Source of the DNA: an uncultured Holdemania sp.
Lineage (GTDB): Bacteria; Bacillota_I; Bacilli_A; Erysipelotrichales; Erysipelotrichaceae
Direction of reading: 5' to 3'
Assembly: GCA_947037125.1 (NCBI GenBank)
Contig: CAMQTJ010000022.1
Coordinates: 1-34,697 of the forward strand
Length of the DNA stretch: 34,697 nucleotides
Part shown: positions 17,142-25,471 of the stretch, piece after piece
Position numbering within the stretch: position 1 is the stretch's first letter
Layout: each line of letters opens with the position of its first letter
Position numbers and translations under genes: made by a program
Notes under the pieces: generated by a model
Databases searched by the model: none
What the model saw: only the letters and a program-made list of their open reading frames with translations
What the model was told of the DNA's origin: nothing

Positions 17142-18473
17142 ATGATAGAAAAAAATATTTATAAAAAAGAAATAACATTTAAGGTATTACTAGCTTTTAC
17201 AATTCCAACAATACTAATGACTTTAATTCAAGCATCTTATTCAATGATTGATGGTATATTTATTGCGAATATACTTGGGGATAAAGCTTTATCTTCACTG
17301 ACTTTAATCTCACCATTTTTCAACTTATTTATGGCAATTGCGACAATGTTTTCATCAGGTGGATGTGCTATTATCATGAAAAAAATGGGTGAAAAAAAAG
17401 ATGTTGAAGCAAAACAAGATTTTACAATGTTGATTATTATTAATATTATAATTGGAATAATATTATCAGTATTAACTCTATTATTTTCAAATAATCTTGT
17501 TTCAATGTTTGATGCAAGCCAAATTGTTTTAGATAATTCAAATAGTTATTTATATGCTTATAGCTTTTTTATTATCTTTCAATTACTTTTATCTAATCTT
17601 TTGGTATATACAATAGCATCAGGTAAAACAAAACTGGCGATGTCTAGTTCAATATTTGGAGGTGTGTTTAATATTGTTTTTGATTATATTTTAATAAAGC
17701 AGTTTTCAATGGGTATGGCAGGTGCTGCTATTGCTAGTGGTTTTGGTATGTTGATACCATGTTTAATACTTTGTACACAATTTTTTAAAAAATCTAATAT
17801 GCTTTACTTTGTTATGCCAAAATTTAGATTTAATGTATTGTTTAAAACAATAACTAATGGCTTTTCTGAGTTTTCTTCATATCTTGTTAGTGGCGTTGTT
17901 ATGATGCTATTTAATACACGCATGTTATCTATAGGTGGTGTAAGTGGTGTTGCGGCAAGTACTATTACTTTTTATGTATTTGGTTTAATGAGCGCACTTT
18001 ATATGGGGTATATGTTTGGAGTATCACCATTAATAAGTTATTTTTATGGCTCAAAAGAAATATATAAATTCAAAAAAATTAGGGTAATTAGTTTGAAGTT
18101 GATATTTTATATTGCAATCACAACAACAATTATTTCTGTTTTAGGATCAGAATTTTTAGTTGGTATATTTACTAATGAAAGTAGTGAAAGTTATATGCTT
18201 GCAATTGATGGAAATAAATTATTCTCTATTGCATTATTGTTTGTTGGATTTAATACTTTTTCAAGTATGTTATTCACTTCGTTATCTAATGGGAAAATAT
18301 CAGCTATTATTTCATTCTATAGAACATTTATCTTTTTAATAGCTACAATATTAATATTACCTATTATATTTGGAATTAATGGTTTATGGTTAGCTGTTCC
18401 AATATCAGAACTGTGTGCCCTAATTCTTTCACTATATTTCTTTAGAAAATATAAAAAGCAATATCAATATTAG
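17142..18473 (+). CDS. MATE-family multidrug efflux transporter
   Basis: The 443-residue protein has about twelve membrane helices and the MATE layout: the N-terminal block FTIPTILMTLIQASYSMIDGIFIANILG, a GGAxIMKKMG loop, and FGGVFNIVFDYILI and GAAIASGFGM in the first half, with an analogous second half. MATE pumps export cationic drugs in exchange for Na+ or H+. Ribosome site AAGGAG. The divergent BmrR-like regulator and the 19-base-spaced promoter indicate drug-induced expression. The pumped compound cannot be told from the sequence. Confidence 0.93.
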   Translation: MIEKNIYKKEITFKVLLAFTIPTILMTLIQASYSMIDGIFIANILGDKALSSLTLISPFFNLFMAIATMFSSGGCAIIMKKMGEKKDVEAKQDFTMLIIINIIIGIILSVLTLLFSNNLVSMFDASQIVLDNSNSYLYAYSFFIIFQLLLSNLLVYTIASGKTKLAMSSSIFGGVFNIVFDYILIKQFSMGMAGAAIASGFGMLIPCLILCTQFFKKSNMLYFVMPKFRFNVLFKTITNGFSEFSSYLVSGVVMMLFNTRMLSIGGVSGVAASTITFYVFGLMSALYMGYMFGVSPLISYFYGSKEIYKFKKIRVISLKLIFYIAITTTIISVLGSEFLVGIFTNESSESYMLAIDGNKLFSIALLFVGFNTFSSMLFTSLSNGKISAIISFYRTFIFLIATILILPIIFGINGLWLAVPISELCALILSLYFFRKYKKQYQY

Positions 18474-18533
18474 ATAAAAAAAATAAGCTAATAATTAATC
18501 TTATGATAATTCAATTATTTTATTAATAATATA

Positions 18534-18586
18534 AAAAACCTGTAGGATATCCACATTTAATTTTCGTTTCTATCGTACAGGTTTTT
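18534..18586. terminator. Bidirectional terminator between MATE and nitroreductase genes
   Basis: AAAAACCTGTA pairs perfectly with TACAGGTTTTT around a 31-base loop. A tract and T tract flank it on the respective strands, serving both convergent genes. Confidence 0.8.
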
Positions 18587-18609
18587 AATTAAAGATAAAC
18601 TAAAGTAAT

Positions 18610-19377
18610 TTAATCTTTTTTAATATTATATTTCGCATTCCTTATTTTATCTTCAATATCTAGTGCTTGTTCATGTGTATTTATCGTATCATAATATAAT
18701 TTTCTATCAAAATTTATATTATGATAATTAAGGAATACTTCTATAAAGCATTGCATAATACCAATATCAATACGATTAATATAACACATTTTATTTTGAG
18801 GCATAATTGATTTTTTACCAACTATTCGATAAAGAGTTATTGTGTCATTTTCATATTCTATAAACCATGGTTGACTATTACAAGCACTTGGGGCATAGCG
18901 AACTATATTTTCAATATTATTAATTGATTCACCAACATATATATCAATAGCATGTTTACGTCGTGCTTTAGTATAATCCTTTCTAAAATACTTTGGCAAA
19001 GTTTTTCCTATAGCTAGCATAATAACATAATCTAATCCGTCACATTTTTGATCTTTTACTTTTCCAAGCCCATACCAACAGACACCGATATCTTTATAAG
19101 CAAGCCATAAATCAAGTTGTTCAACAAGATAGCCAACATTTTGTAGATATGATTCTTTTATCTCGCTATAGATTAAAATGCAATACTCACCACGTTTACA
19201 GTTTGTTTCCTCTTTTTTTACAATTTTAAACTTTACATTGATATCACTGATTAAGGGGTGTAATTTAGTTAATTGAGTAGAAATTTCATTTAGTTCAAAA
19301 TCAGTTAATGGTATAACTTCTTTAAACATATGAAATGATTTTCTTTTGAAAAGCATATTATAATAAATTTTATTCAT
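18610..19377 (-). CDS. Nitroreductase-like protein (TM1586-type)
   Basis: The 255-residue protein resembles the putative TM nitroreductase family, in which two nitroreductase-like halves sit in one chain. Seen here: an N-terminal MLFKRKSFHMF in the position of the usual RRSxRxF, a central LAYKDIGVCWYGLGK, an IGKTLP segment, and in the second half APSACNSQPWFIEY, a match to the FMN-binding APSA.NxQPW motif. It should bind FMN and reduce an unknown acceptor with NAD(P)H. Ribosome site TAGGAGG precedes the ATG. It is monocistronic, followed by a terminator shared with the MATE gene. Substrate unknown. Confidence 0.82.
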   Translation of the reverse strand: MNKIYYNMLFKRKSFHMFKEVIPLTDFELNEISTQLTKLHPLISDINVKFKIVKKEETNCKRGEYCILIYSEIKESYLQNVGYLVEQLDLWLAYKDIGVCWYGLGKVKDQKCDGLDYVIMLAIGKTLPKYFRKDYTKARRKHAIDIYVGESINNIENIVRYAPSACNSQPWFIEYENDTITLYRIVGKKSIMPQNKMCYINRIDIGIMQCFIEVFLNYHNINFDRKLYYDTINTHEQALDIEDKIRNAKYNIKKD

Positions 19378-19762
19378 GTTTATACCTCCTAAGATATATC
19401 TTAAATGTATTTAAAATTTATATCAACAAAAAATTTATAATATAATTGTATTTAAATGTGTTATTTTATAATAGATATTTCATCTTAAGTTTTCTTATAA
19501 AAAATACTGTAATATTGTTTATAAGTTAGATAATCTATAAATTGATTATTTAAATATTATCGTTAAAATGTGATAAGTTTTAAAACTTATGGTTATAATA
19601 AATGGAATTAAGCTTGCAGATTTATTTGTTAGTATAGTATTTCAATTAAATTATATTAATAAGTTGATAAAGTTAATTTAATCATTAACTTTAAGCTAAT
19701 TTGTGTATTATAAAGAATATTATGTATTTTAAATTTATTACTAAAAATTACAATAAGACATA
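19378..19762. other. Intergenic region without recognisable gene
   Basis: About 385 bases of very AT-rich DNA with no open frame of note. It contains a perfect 18-bp palindrome (ATAAGTTTT/AAAACTTAT, 19573-19590) and an inverted repeat AAAGTTAAT-N6-ATTAACTTT (19669-19692). In DNA this AT-rich, neither can be given a function. Confidence 0.5.
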
Positions 19763-19790
19763 AAAAAAAGTCCAATTAAGGACTTAACTT
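19763..19790 (-). terminator. Terminator of the tRNA-His transcript
   Basis: On the minus strand AAGTCC-TTAATT-GGACTT is followed by a run of T, directly downstream of the tRNA. Confidence 0.88.
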
Positions 19791-19796
19791 TTTTAA

Positions 19797-19875
19797 TGGG
19801 GCGATCGACGGGACTCGAACCCGCGCAATGCTAGGACCACAACCTAGTGTGTTAACCAACTTCACCACGACCGCC
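19797..19875 (-). tRNA. tRNA-His (anticodon GTG), CCA encoded
   Basis: On the minus strand the 79 bases fold into a cloverleaf: acceptor GCGGTCG/CGATCGC with one G-T pair, anticodon stem CTAGG/CCTAG with loop TTGTGGT (anticodon GTG at 19840-19838), and T arm GCGGG-TTCGAGT-CCCGT. The extra 5' G (G-1) opposite C73 is the identity mark of tRNA-His. The 3' CCA is written in the DNA. Confidence 0.97.
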
Positions 19876-19897
19876 ATTTGCTACATAAGCAATATCT

Positions 19898-19926
19898 ATA
19901 ATACAGTATAAATTAATGTTTGTAAA
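19898..19926 (-). promoter_or_regulatory. Promoter of tRNA-His
   Basis: On the minus strand TTTACA and TATTAT are spaced 17 bases apart, ending 22 bases before the tRNA 5' end. This is a near-consensus housekeeping promoter. Confidence 0.8.
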
Positions 19927-19968
19927 GATAAAAATGAATTTTTTTATTTTTTTTTTTAATAAGCAGTT

Positions 19969-20018
19969 CATCTAGTCATCATGATTAGATGGCTTTTATA
20001 TTAAATGACTGTTATAAT
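19969..20018 (+). promoter_or_regulatory. degV promoter (extended -10) with upstream inverted repeat
   Basis: TGTTATAAT (20010-20018) sits 21 bases before the ATG. A 10-bp inverted repeat, CATCTAGTCA-TCA-TGATTAGATG (19969-19991, one G-T), covers the -35 region where no -35 hexamer is seen. It may be an operator. A weak terminator (TTTT follows) is the alternative. Confidence 0.5.
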
Positions 20019-20039
20019 AAGCAACGAGGTGCTTATATT

Positions 20040-20879
20040 ATGAAAAAAATTGCAATAGTAACAGACTCTTCAGCTGATATCTCAATTAAAAAAGCTTTAG
20101 AAGAGAATATATATGTAGTGAGATTACCAATCAATATTGATGGTGTTGAATATGAAGAAGAAGTAGATATTGAATTAGCGGAAGTTTTAGAAAAAATGAA
20201 AAGTGGAAAAGTTTGTAAAACAAGTCAAGCATCTGCTGGTTATATTTGTGCATTATGGGATGAAATCTTAAAAACACATGATGAAATTATCTATTTGCCA
20301 ATTTCATCAGGTTTAAGTGGTGCTTATCAAACAGGTTTAATGTGTGCTAAGGATTATAATGGTAAAGTAATTGTTGTTGATGGTAAACATGCGTGTTATC
20401 CACAACAATTATTAATTAAACAAATTAAACTTGGAATTGAAAAAGGAATGACATCTTTAGAAATTAAAGAAGTAATTGAAAAAAATGGTGAATTATGGGC
20501 TGTATTAATTCCAAGTGATTTAGTATATTTAAAACGTGGTGGAAGAATTTCAGCAGCAGCATCTGTTTTAGGGAATTTATTGAAAATTGTTCCTTTATTA
20601 AAAGTTGAACATGGTAAAATTGATGTATTAGCTAAAGTTAGAACACATCAAAAAGCCTATAATCACGGTATGGATGAATGTTTAAATGTAGAGAACTTAG
20701 ATGATTATACATTTGCTGTATTACATGCAGGAGCTCCTGAAAAGGCACTAGAACTTAAAGCAATATTAGAAGCTAGAATTAATCGTCCTGTTGAATTTGA
20801 TCAAATATATCCAGTTATTGCTTCACATACAGGTCCTGGTACTATTGCATTTGGTCGTATTAAAAAAGTAATAAGATAA
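20040..20879 (+). CDS. DegV family fatty-acid-binding protein (FakB-like)
   Basis: The 279-residue protein starts at the ATG behind CGAGGTG; upstream in-frame codons fall in the promoter. It shows the DegV two-domain pattern: IVTDSSADIS at the N-terminus, TSQASAGYICALWDEIL, the lipid-binding PISSGLSGAYQTG, the RGGRISAAASVLGNLLKIVPLL block and the closing TGPGTIAFG. DegV proteins bind one fatty acid and, in FakB members, present it to the kinase FakA for phosphorylation and entry into phospholipid synthesis. No fakA is nearby. The metallopeptidase gene starts three bases after the stop, so the two are probably one transcript. Confidence 0.93.
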   Translation: MKKIAIVTDSSADISIKKALEENIYVVRLPINIDGVEYEEEVDIELAEVLEKMKSGKVCKTSQASAGYICALWDEILKTHDEIIYLPISSGLSGAYQTGLMCAKDYNGKVIVVDGKHACYPQQLLIKQIKLGIEKGMTSLEIKEVIEKNGELWAVLIPSDLVYLKRGGRISAAASVLGNLLKIVPLLKVEHGKIDVLAKVRTHQKAYNHGMDECLNVENLDDYTFAVLHAGAPEKALELKAILEARINRPVEFDQIYPVIASHTGPGTIAFGRIKKVIR

Positions 20880-20882
20880 ATT

Positions 20883-21575
20883 ATGAACACTATTATTTTA
20901 GATGGTCATGAATTTAAAATTGTTGTTGAATATAAAAATAATAAAAATATGTATATGCGACTTAAAATAGATAATATTATTTTAATTACTTGTGGTTACA
21001 ATGTTCCTATTGAAAATATTCATTCATTTATTAATTCTAAAAAAGAGTGGATATTAAAAGCAAGATTAAGACTTATAGAGAAAAAAGAAAATCAAAATAC
21101 ACCAACAATTAATGAGAGTAGTGTAAAACTTTTAGGTAAAAAATATCAACTTATAATTAAGGATTATAAGTATGATAGCTTTGAAATAGTTAATAATCAA
21201 ATTTTAATTAGTAGTAAAAGTGGTACAAGTGATTCACTTAATGAAGTTTTTTATAGTGAGACTAGTAAGATGTTACTTAGTATATTAAAACAACAAAGAG
21301 TTAGATGGGATAAAATGCTTGATAATTATAACCTAGCATACCCTAATATTACACTTAAAAGTATGCGTGGTAAATGGGGGAGTTGTACTCCATCAAAAAA
21401 TAAAATTAATATGAATCATAGTTTAATTACAACACCTATTGAATGTATTGATTATGTTTTATTACATGAATATGTTCACTTGATTGTACCAAATCATTCT
21501 AAACGATTTTATGATGTAGTGCTTTATCATTTGCCTAATTATAAAGAGTTGAAAAAGACTTTAAATGAAATGTAA
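20883..21575 (+). CDS. YgjP-type (SprT-like) zinc metallopeptidase domain protein
   Basis: The 230-residue protein matches the YgjP/DUF45 family: MRGKWGSCTPSKNKINMNHSLITTP, then IDYVLLHEYVHL with zinc motif HEYVH, and NHSKRFYDVVLYHLPNY giving the further ligand region. The N-terminal half is the beta-rich part typical of the family (KNMYMRLKIDN). These are thought to be cytosolic zinc peptidases; E. coli YgjP has no settled substrate. Only three bases separate it from degV and I see no strong ribosome site, suggesting translational coupling. A terminator follows. Confidence 0.9.
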   Translation: MNTIILDGHEFKIVVEYKNNKNMYMRLKIDNIILITCGYNVPIENIHSFINSKKEWILKARLRLIEKKENQNTPTINESSVKLLGKKYQLIIKDYKYDSFEIVNNQILISSKSGTSDSLNEVFYSETSKMLLSILKQQRVRWDKMLDNYNLAYPNITLKSMRGKWGSCTPSKNKINMNHSLITTPIECIDYVLLHEYVHLIVPNHSKRFYDVVLYHLPNYKELKKTLNEM

Positions 21576-21581
21576 TAATTA

Positions 21582-21610
21582 AACAAATCATTAATTTGGT
21601 TTGTTTTTTT
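21582..21610 (+). terminator. Terminator after the YgjP-type gene
   Basis: ACAAATCA pairs with TGGTTTGT (one T-G pair), six-base loop, then seven T. Confidence 0.8.
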
Positions 21611-21704
21611 AGTTAAATATAATCGTTTATGTAAAAAAAATGCGATTAACATTAAAATATTTTTAGATTACTTGAGAAATAAATAATATAAGACAATTAT
21701 ATTG

Positions 21705-21713
21705 TGCTATAAT
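21705..21713 (+). promoter_or_regulatory. Extended -10 promoter, TGCTATAAT
   Basis: TGC precedes a perfect TATAAT, 20 bases before the ATG at 21734. The ribosome site AGAGGTG begins about where the transcript would start. Confidence 0.65.
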
Positions 21714-21733
21714 GCTTTTAAGAGGTGAATAAT

Positions 21734-22504
21734 ATGAAAAAAATTATGAAGTTAATTATTTTAACACTGCTACTATTAACAACAGTAGCTTGCCAAAAGA
21801 CAAATGAAAATGGTGAAGTATTAAGTGCAACACAAGTTATTGAAAAGGTGAATAGTGCAAAACTTGCAAGTTCAATGACAAAAAATTCAATAATAAAAGT
21901 AGAACAGATTGAAAATGGTGAAGCTACAACTTCAATTTGTAAACAAGAATACCAATATAGTGGTAATAATGAGCAAGATGATTTTAGTTTTTATTCACAA
22001 ATTTCAATAAGCAATAGTGAATTTTTAGAGCAAAATACTGTAGCTAAAATGAGCTACTTAGATGGTGTTACTTATGTTGATATGCAAATAGGATCACAAA
22101 ATAGTGTAAAGACTAAAATGTTAGACGGTGATATTATAGCAAGTGATATTGTTAGTGTAGATATAATAAATAGTGAAGATGATAAAGTAGCTTTAACAAT
22201 GGATAATGATAATTATGTAATAACTACAACATTATCTAAAGATACAGCATTATGGAGATCGTATGATATCCTTTATAATGATTTAGCAAGTTTTGATGAT
22301 TATGAAGTTATAGGTAGTGTAGTCTATGTTATTAATAAGGATTTTCAAATAATTAATAGTGAAGCTAAATATGAAGTATCATCAATGATTGATGGTCATG
22401 ATGATAAAATAACTATAATAGAAACTGAGTCTATAAGTGATTTAAATAATACTGTAGTACCAACAATTGAAAATGTTGATGATTATATTCTTGAAAGTTA
22501 TTAG
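21734..22504 (+). CDS. Putative lipoprotein of unknown function
   Basis: The 256-residue protein starts at the ATG behind AGAGGTG. A signal peptide with a hydrophobic core (LIILTLLLL) ends in TTVAC, so C20 is the probable lipidated residue; the -3 Thr is a weaker lipobox than Leu. The mature part is hydrophilic, rich in Ser, Asp and Asn, with beta-type sequence (VAKMSYLDGVTYVDMQIG). It looks like the DUF-type lipoproteins with a LolA/LppX-like beta fold, but I cannot assign it. The next gene (small membrane protein) begins 77 bases downstream with no clear terminator between, so the three genes may form one unit. Confidence 0.8.
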   Translation: MKKIMKLIILTLLLLTTVACQKTNENGEVLSATQVIEKVNSAKLASSMTKNSIIKVEQIENGEATTSICKQEYQYSGNNEQDDFSFYSQISISNSEFLEQNTVAKMSYLDGVTYVDMQIGSQNSVKTKMLDGDIIASDIVSVDIINSEDDKVALTMDNDNYVITTTLSKDTALWRSYDILYNDLASFDDYEVIGSVVYVINKDFQIINSEAKYEVSSMIDGHDDKITIIETESISDLNNTVVPTIENVDDYILESY

Positions 22505-22581
22505 TCACAAATTATAAGGTAAATATGGAGTATAGCTTGATATTAAATAATGTTTCTAAAGTCAGAAAGGAAGTGAAATTA

Positions 22582-22896
22582 ATGAAAAAAATAATCTATT
22601 ATATTCCACTAATTATTACAGCTATATTATATGGGATACTTGTTTTGATAGGTGCAAGAGTAACCCTTAATTATTTTGGTGTTTTGACATATGCTATAGC
22701 AGGATATTGTCTTAGTAAAAATAAATGGTGGGGGGGATTTTTTGGAATGTATCCAGGATTTGTTTCAATTCATAAAAGTACCATTGATACGGGTCAGTTA
22801 TTTTCTGAAAAGCCAATAGGTATTGTTATAATTTTGTTTTATTTATTATGTGGAATATTTGTATATTTTAAAAATAGAAAACAAGTGAATGTGTAA
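22582..22896 (+). CDS. Small membrane protein, first of a paralogous pair
   Basis: The 104-residue protein starts at the ATG behind AAAGGAAGTG rather than the in-frame ATG at 22525. There are three hydrophobic segments (about 4-24, 32-48 and 76-96). The loop motif HKSTIDTGQ and the preceding WWGGFFGM recur in the neighbour as HMSTIDTGQ and FWGCLFGM, so the two arose by tandem duplication. I do not recognise the family. The next gene follows after 22 bases. Confidence 0.75.
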   Translation: MKKIIYYIPLIITAILYGILVLIGARVTLNYFGVLTYAIAGYCLSKNKWWGGFFGMYPGFVSIHKSTIDTGQLFSEKPIGIVIILFYLLCGIFVYFKNRKQVNV

Positions 22897-22918
22897 CATT
22901 AAAAAAAGGGGAAAAATC

Positions 22919-23230
22919 ATGAAAAAAATAATCTATTTCATACCAGCAATAATCTTTACAATATTTTATGGTGGACTGATGTTAGCTTTCGAACCTATTG
23001 GTTTAATACCTGCTGCGATAATGACTATTTTGTTTTATGTTGCAGGATATTTTTTATGCAAAGATAAATTTTGGGGATGTTTATTTGGAATGTCAGTAGG
23101 TCCTGTGTTTATTCATATGAGTACTATTGATACTGGACAAATAATACCTATAGAATTTCCAGTGGGTGTTATAATCATTGTGTTCTATTTAGTTTGTGGC
23201 GCATATGTATTTCAGAAAAACAAAAAATAA
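22919..23230 (+). CDS. Small membrane protein, second of a paralogous pair
   Basis: The 103-residue protein starts at the ATG behind AAAAGGGG. Its layout is the same as the gene before: MKKIIYFIPAII start, three membrane segments, the HMSTIDTGQ loop and a short basic end. Identity to its partner is clear by eye over the whole length, strongest at both ends and at the STIDTGQ loop. Function unknown. A terminator follows. Confidence 0.75.
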   Translation: MKKIIYFIPAIIFTIFYGGLMLAFEPIGLIPAAIMTILFYVAGYFLCKDKFWGCLFGMSVGPVFIHMSTIDTGQIIPIEFPVGVIIIVFYLVCGAYVFQKNKK

Positions 23231-23249
23231 TTATAATATAATATATATA

Positions 23250-23285
23250 AAAAGACATGGTTTTTTATTCCATGTCCTTTTTATT
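23250..23285. terminator. Bidirectional terminator
   Basis: GACATGG pairs with CCATGTC around a nine-base loop, with A tract before and T tract after. It serves the small membrane genes and the opposing peptidoglycan-binding gene. Confidence 0.88.
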
Positions 23286-23287
23286 GC

Positions 23288-23764
23288 TTAGATTGCGTTG
23301 ATTATTGCATCAAAAGTTTTTGTACCAATTTTACCATCAGCTGTTAAGCCATTACGACTTTGAAACTTAACTACTGCTTCTTCAGTTTTAGAACCAAAAG
23401 CACCATCAGTTGTAAGTGGTACACCTACAATGGTTTGATTTAAATAACCTTGCATCTTTTCAACTTCTAACCCCTGCATACCAACCATGATTGGTCCTTG
23501 TAAACTTCCTGCATTAGGAGTTGGTGTAATTGTATATTTTTTTACATTCGCTACAATTTTATCCCATGTTAAAGTACCAATAATTCCATCATATTCTAAT
23601 TTGTTTTGATATTGGAAAAATTGTACAGCTAATTTTGTATTAGCCCCAAAAATACCGTCAACTTTTAATTGAGGTAAATCCCCCTCATTTTTATTGATAA
23701 TATTTAAATAATGTTGCATTTTTAATACTGCCATACTTGAAGCACCTTGTTGGATTGTATACAT
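23288..23764 (-). CDS. Protein of two peptidoglycan-binding (PG_binding_1) domains
   Basis: The 158-residue protein starts at the ATG behind AAAGGAG; longer in-frame versions lack a ribosome site. It consists of two PG_binding_1 modules (about residues 5-70 and 88-157), each with a MQxYLN helix and a DGxFGxxT..AVxxFQ..N.L..DGxIGxxTWD pattern, joined by a TPTPNAGS linker. There is no signal peptide and no catalytic domain. Similar modules occur in wall hydrolases and spore-associated proteins. It is transcribed away from a second PG-binding protein 148 bases away. How it reaches the wall, if it does, is unclear. Confidence 0.88.
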   Translation of the reverse strand: MYTIQQGASSMAVLKMQHYLNIINKNEGDLPQLKVDGIFGANTKLAVQFFQYQNKLEYDGIIGTLTWDKIVANVKKYTITPTPNAGSLQGPIMVGMQGLEVEKMQGYLNQTIVGVPLTTDGAFGSKTEEAVVKFQSRNGLTADGKIGTKTFDAIINAI

Positions 23765-23912
23765 ATATAATCTCCTTTCCCTACATATTATGAACGATAA
23801 AATTAATACCATAGTTAAATGCCCGATATTAGTTAATATTTATTTATAATATATATAGGAAGGGAATTTCAATTTATGTTTTATATGTAAGATATTGAAA
23901 GAAGGTAAGAAA

Positions 23913-24584
23913 ATGTTAGTATTAATTTATAATAATGATACACATTCCATGGAACAATATGAACTAGGTTTAGATGAAAATATGCCATATACACAAAATA
24001 TGAAAATTACTGTTGGAGCTTTTTCGGTTAATAGTTTTACTAAAATATTATGGGCAGAAAGAAATTTTTTAAAAAATATTAGTGATTTATTAAATCTGAT
24101 CGACTGTGATTTTGATATTACTTCAGGATTTTCACGAATTTTTGAAGTATTCACTAATGAAAGATTGCATAATAAAAGAGGAAATGCAATTGATGGAGGT
24201 ACTAACTTTAGTTATCAACAAGATCTTAAATTTAGAAAACTTGTAGAGCAATGTAATAATTTTACCTACGTGAATCAAAAAGACAATGAGTATAGTTTTT
24301 CGCATATCAATGCACATCGTAATTTCACATCAGAGTATGTACCATTTGAAATGATCAAACTTAATGATGTTGGAGTTGATGTATGTATATTACAAGATAC
24401 ACTTTGGTATTTAGGATATGATGTGAAAGCAATAAATGGTAATTTTGATATTGAATTAGAAGCTGAACTTAAATTATTTCAAGTGGCAAACAATCTTACA
24501 CCTACGGGTATATGTGATTCTGATACTTGGTTTATGTTAATGCATTATGTAAGAGAAGACGATTTAACTTTTCAATTGAATTAA
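23913..24584 (+). CDS. Divergent M15-like protein with C-terminal PG-binding domain
   Basis: The 223-residue protein starts at the ATG behind GAAGGTAAG. The N-terminus (MLVLIYNNDT, MPYTQNMKITVGAF, ILWAERNF) recalls a clostridial family that pairs a VanY/M15-like domain with peptidoglycan binding. In that family the metal residues lie in SQHYAGxAFD and WVHFD. Here the matching places read LHNKRGNAIDGG (H86, D94) and SHINAHR (H131/H135), with one extra residue between H and D, so activity is doubtful. The C-terminal PG_binding_1 domain (about 150-212) has VCILQDTLWYLGYD and GICDSDTW. No signal peptide. Assignment of the N-terminal part is from remembered family patterns. Confidence 0.72.
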   Translation: MLVLIYNNDTHSMEQYELGLDENMPYTQNMKITVGAFSVNSFTKILWAERNFLKNISDLLNLIDCDFDITSGFSRIFEVFTNERLHNKRGNAIDGGTNFSYQQDLKFRKLVEQCNNFTYVNQKDNEYSFSHINAHRNFTSEYVPFEMIKLNDVGVDVCILQDTLWYLGYDVKAINGNFDIELEAELKLFQVANNLTPTGICDSDTWFMLMHYVREDDLTFQLN

Positions 24585-24625
24585 ATGTAAAAATAGTGTA
24601 AAGTATAGTCGGAAGTGGTGATTAT

Positions 24626-25471
24626 ATGAATATAGAAGCAATGTTTAATTTTGGAAAAGAATATACAAATGATGGTATTTTAATAACTGTTATTTTAGGA
24701 ATTATTTTTTTTCTTATAACAAGATTTAGTATTAAATTTATACAAAAAATGATGAATAAACATTTAAAAACGAAGGATAAATCAACTGCAACAACATATA
24801 ATTTTATATTTAAAATATTTAAAGTAGCTTTATATGGATTTTGCTTATACGCAATCTTAATTCAGTTTACAGCTTTAAAAAGTATTGGTAATATCTTATT
24901 AGGTGCATCAAGTGTTGCGGCAATGGCATTTGCTTTAGCAGCACAAGAATCAATGTCTAATATTGTTGGTGGGTTTTTCTTGGCTTTTTTCCAACCTTTT
25001 AAAGTTGGTGATTTAATTAAGTTAACTGATCGTAATATTGGGGGACGTGTTAAAGATATAGGCCTAAGACATACAACTATTACAACAATAGAAAATAGTG
25101 ATATTATTATTCCTAATGGAATTATGAATTCTTGTGTAATTGAAAATCGTGATACAACAGTAAATTATTGCAATTATTTAGTATTTAATATTAGTTATGA
25201 TAGTGATGTTGATAAGGCAATGGCAATAATACAAAAATGTGCAATACAACATAAAGATTGTGTTGATAAAAAACTATGTAAAGTTGTAGTTATCAATTTA
25301 GGTGATTATTCAGTTGATTTAAGATTAGCTGTCAATAGTGTTGATGCTATAGTTGGTTTTAATCTTTTATGTGATCTTAGAAAAAGTGTTAAAAAAGCCT
25401 TTGATGAAAATGGTATTGATATACCTTTTCCTGTTTATACAATTATGAAGCAAAAGAATCAAGACCTTTAA
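24626..25471 (+). CDS. Small-conductance mechanosensitive channel, MscS family
   Basis: The 281-residue protein has the MscS core: two or three N-terminal membrane helices (about 15-35, 65-82, 88-115), with the pore-lining stretch GASSVAAMAFALAAQESMSNIVGGF, followed by the cytosolic beta domain (PFKVGDLIKL, GRVKDIGLRHTTI, IIIPNGIM) and the alpha/beta vestibule. It opens under membrane tension to release solutes during osmotic down-shock. The ATG follows GGAAGTGGTG. It is about the length of E. coli MscS. A terminator follows directly, isolating it from the sigma-factor array. Confidence 0.94.
   Translation: MNIEAMFNFGKEYTNDGILITVILGIIFFLITRFSIKFIQKMMNKHLKTKDKSTATTYNFIFKIFKVALYGFCLYAILIQFTALKSIGNILLGASSVAAMAFALAAQESMSNIVGGFFLAFFQPFKVGDLIKLTDRNIGGRVKDIGLRHTTITTIENSDIIIPNGIMNSCVIENRDTTVNYCNYLVFNISYDSDVDKAMAIIQKCAIQHKDCVDKKLCKVVVINLGDYSVDLRLAVNSVDAIVGFNLLCDLRKSVKKAFDENGIDIPFPVYTIMKQKNQDL

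Noticed and set aside
19573-19590. 18-bp perfect palindrome as an operator or origin element
   Set aside because: Composed almost only of A and T in very AT-rich DNA, not placed at a promoter, and single; chance cannot be excluded.
19797-19875. tRNA-His as an integration site for a mobile element
   Set aside because: No integrase gene and no repeated tRNA 3' end seen on either side within the window.
22505-22545. Third copy of the GTCACAAA sigma motif before the small membrane proteins
   Set aside because: Only the first eight bases match; the TTTTG, TGTTT and TATGAA parts at the required spacing are missing.
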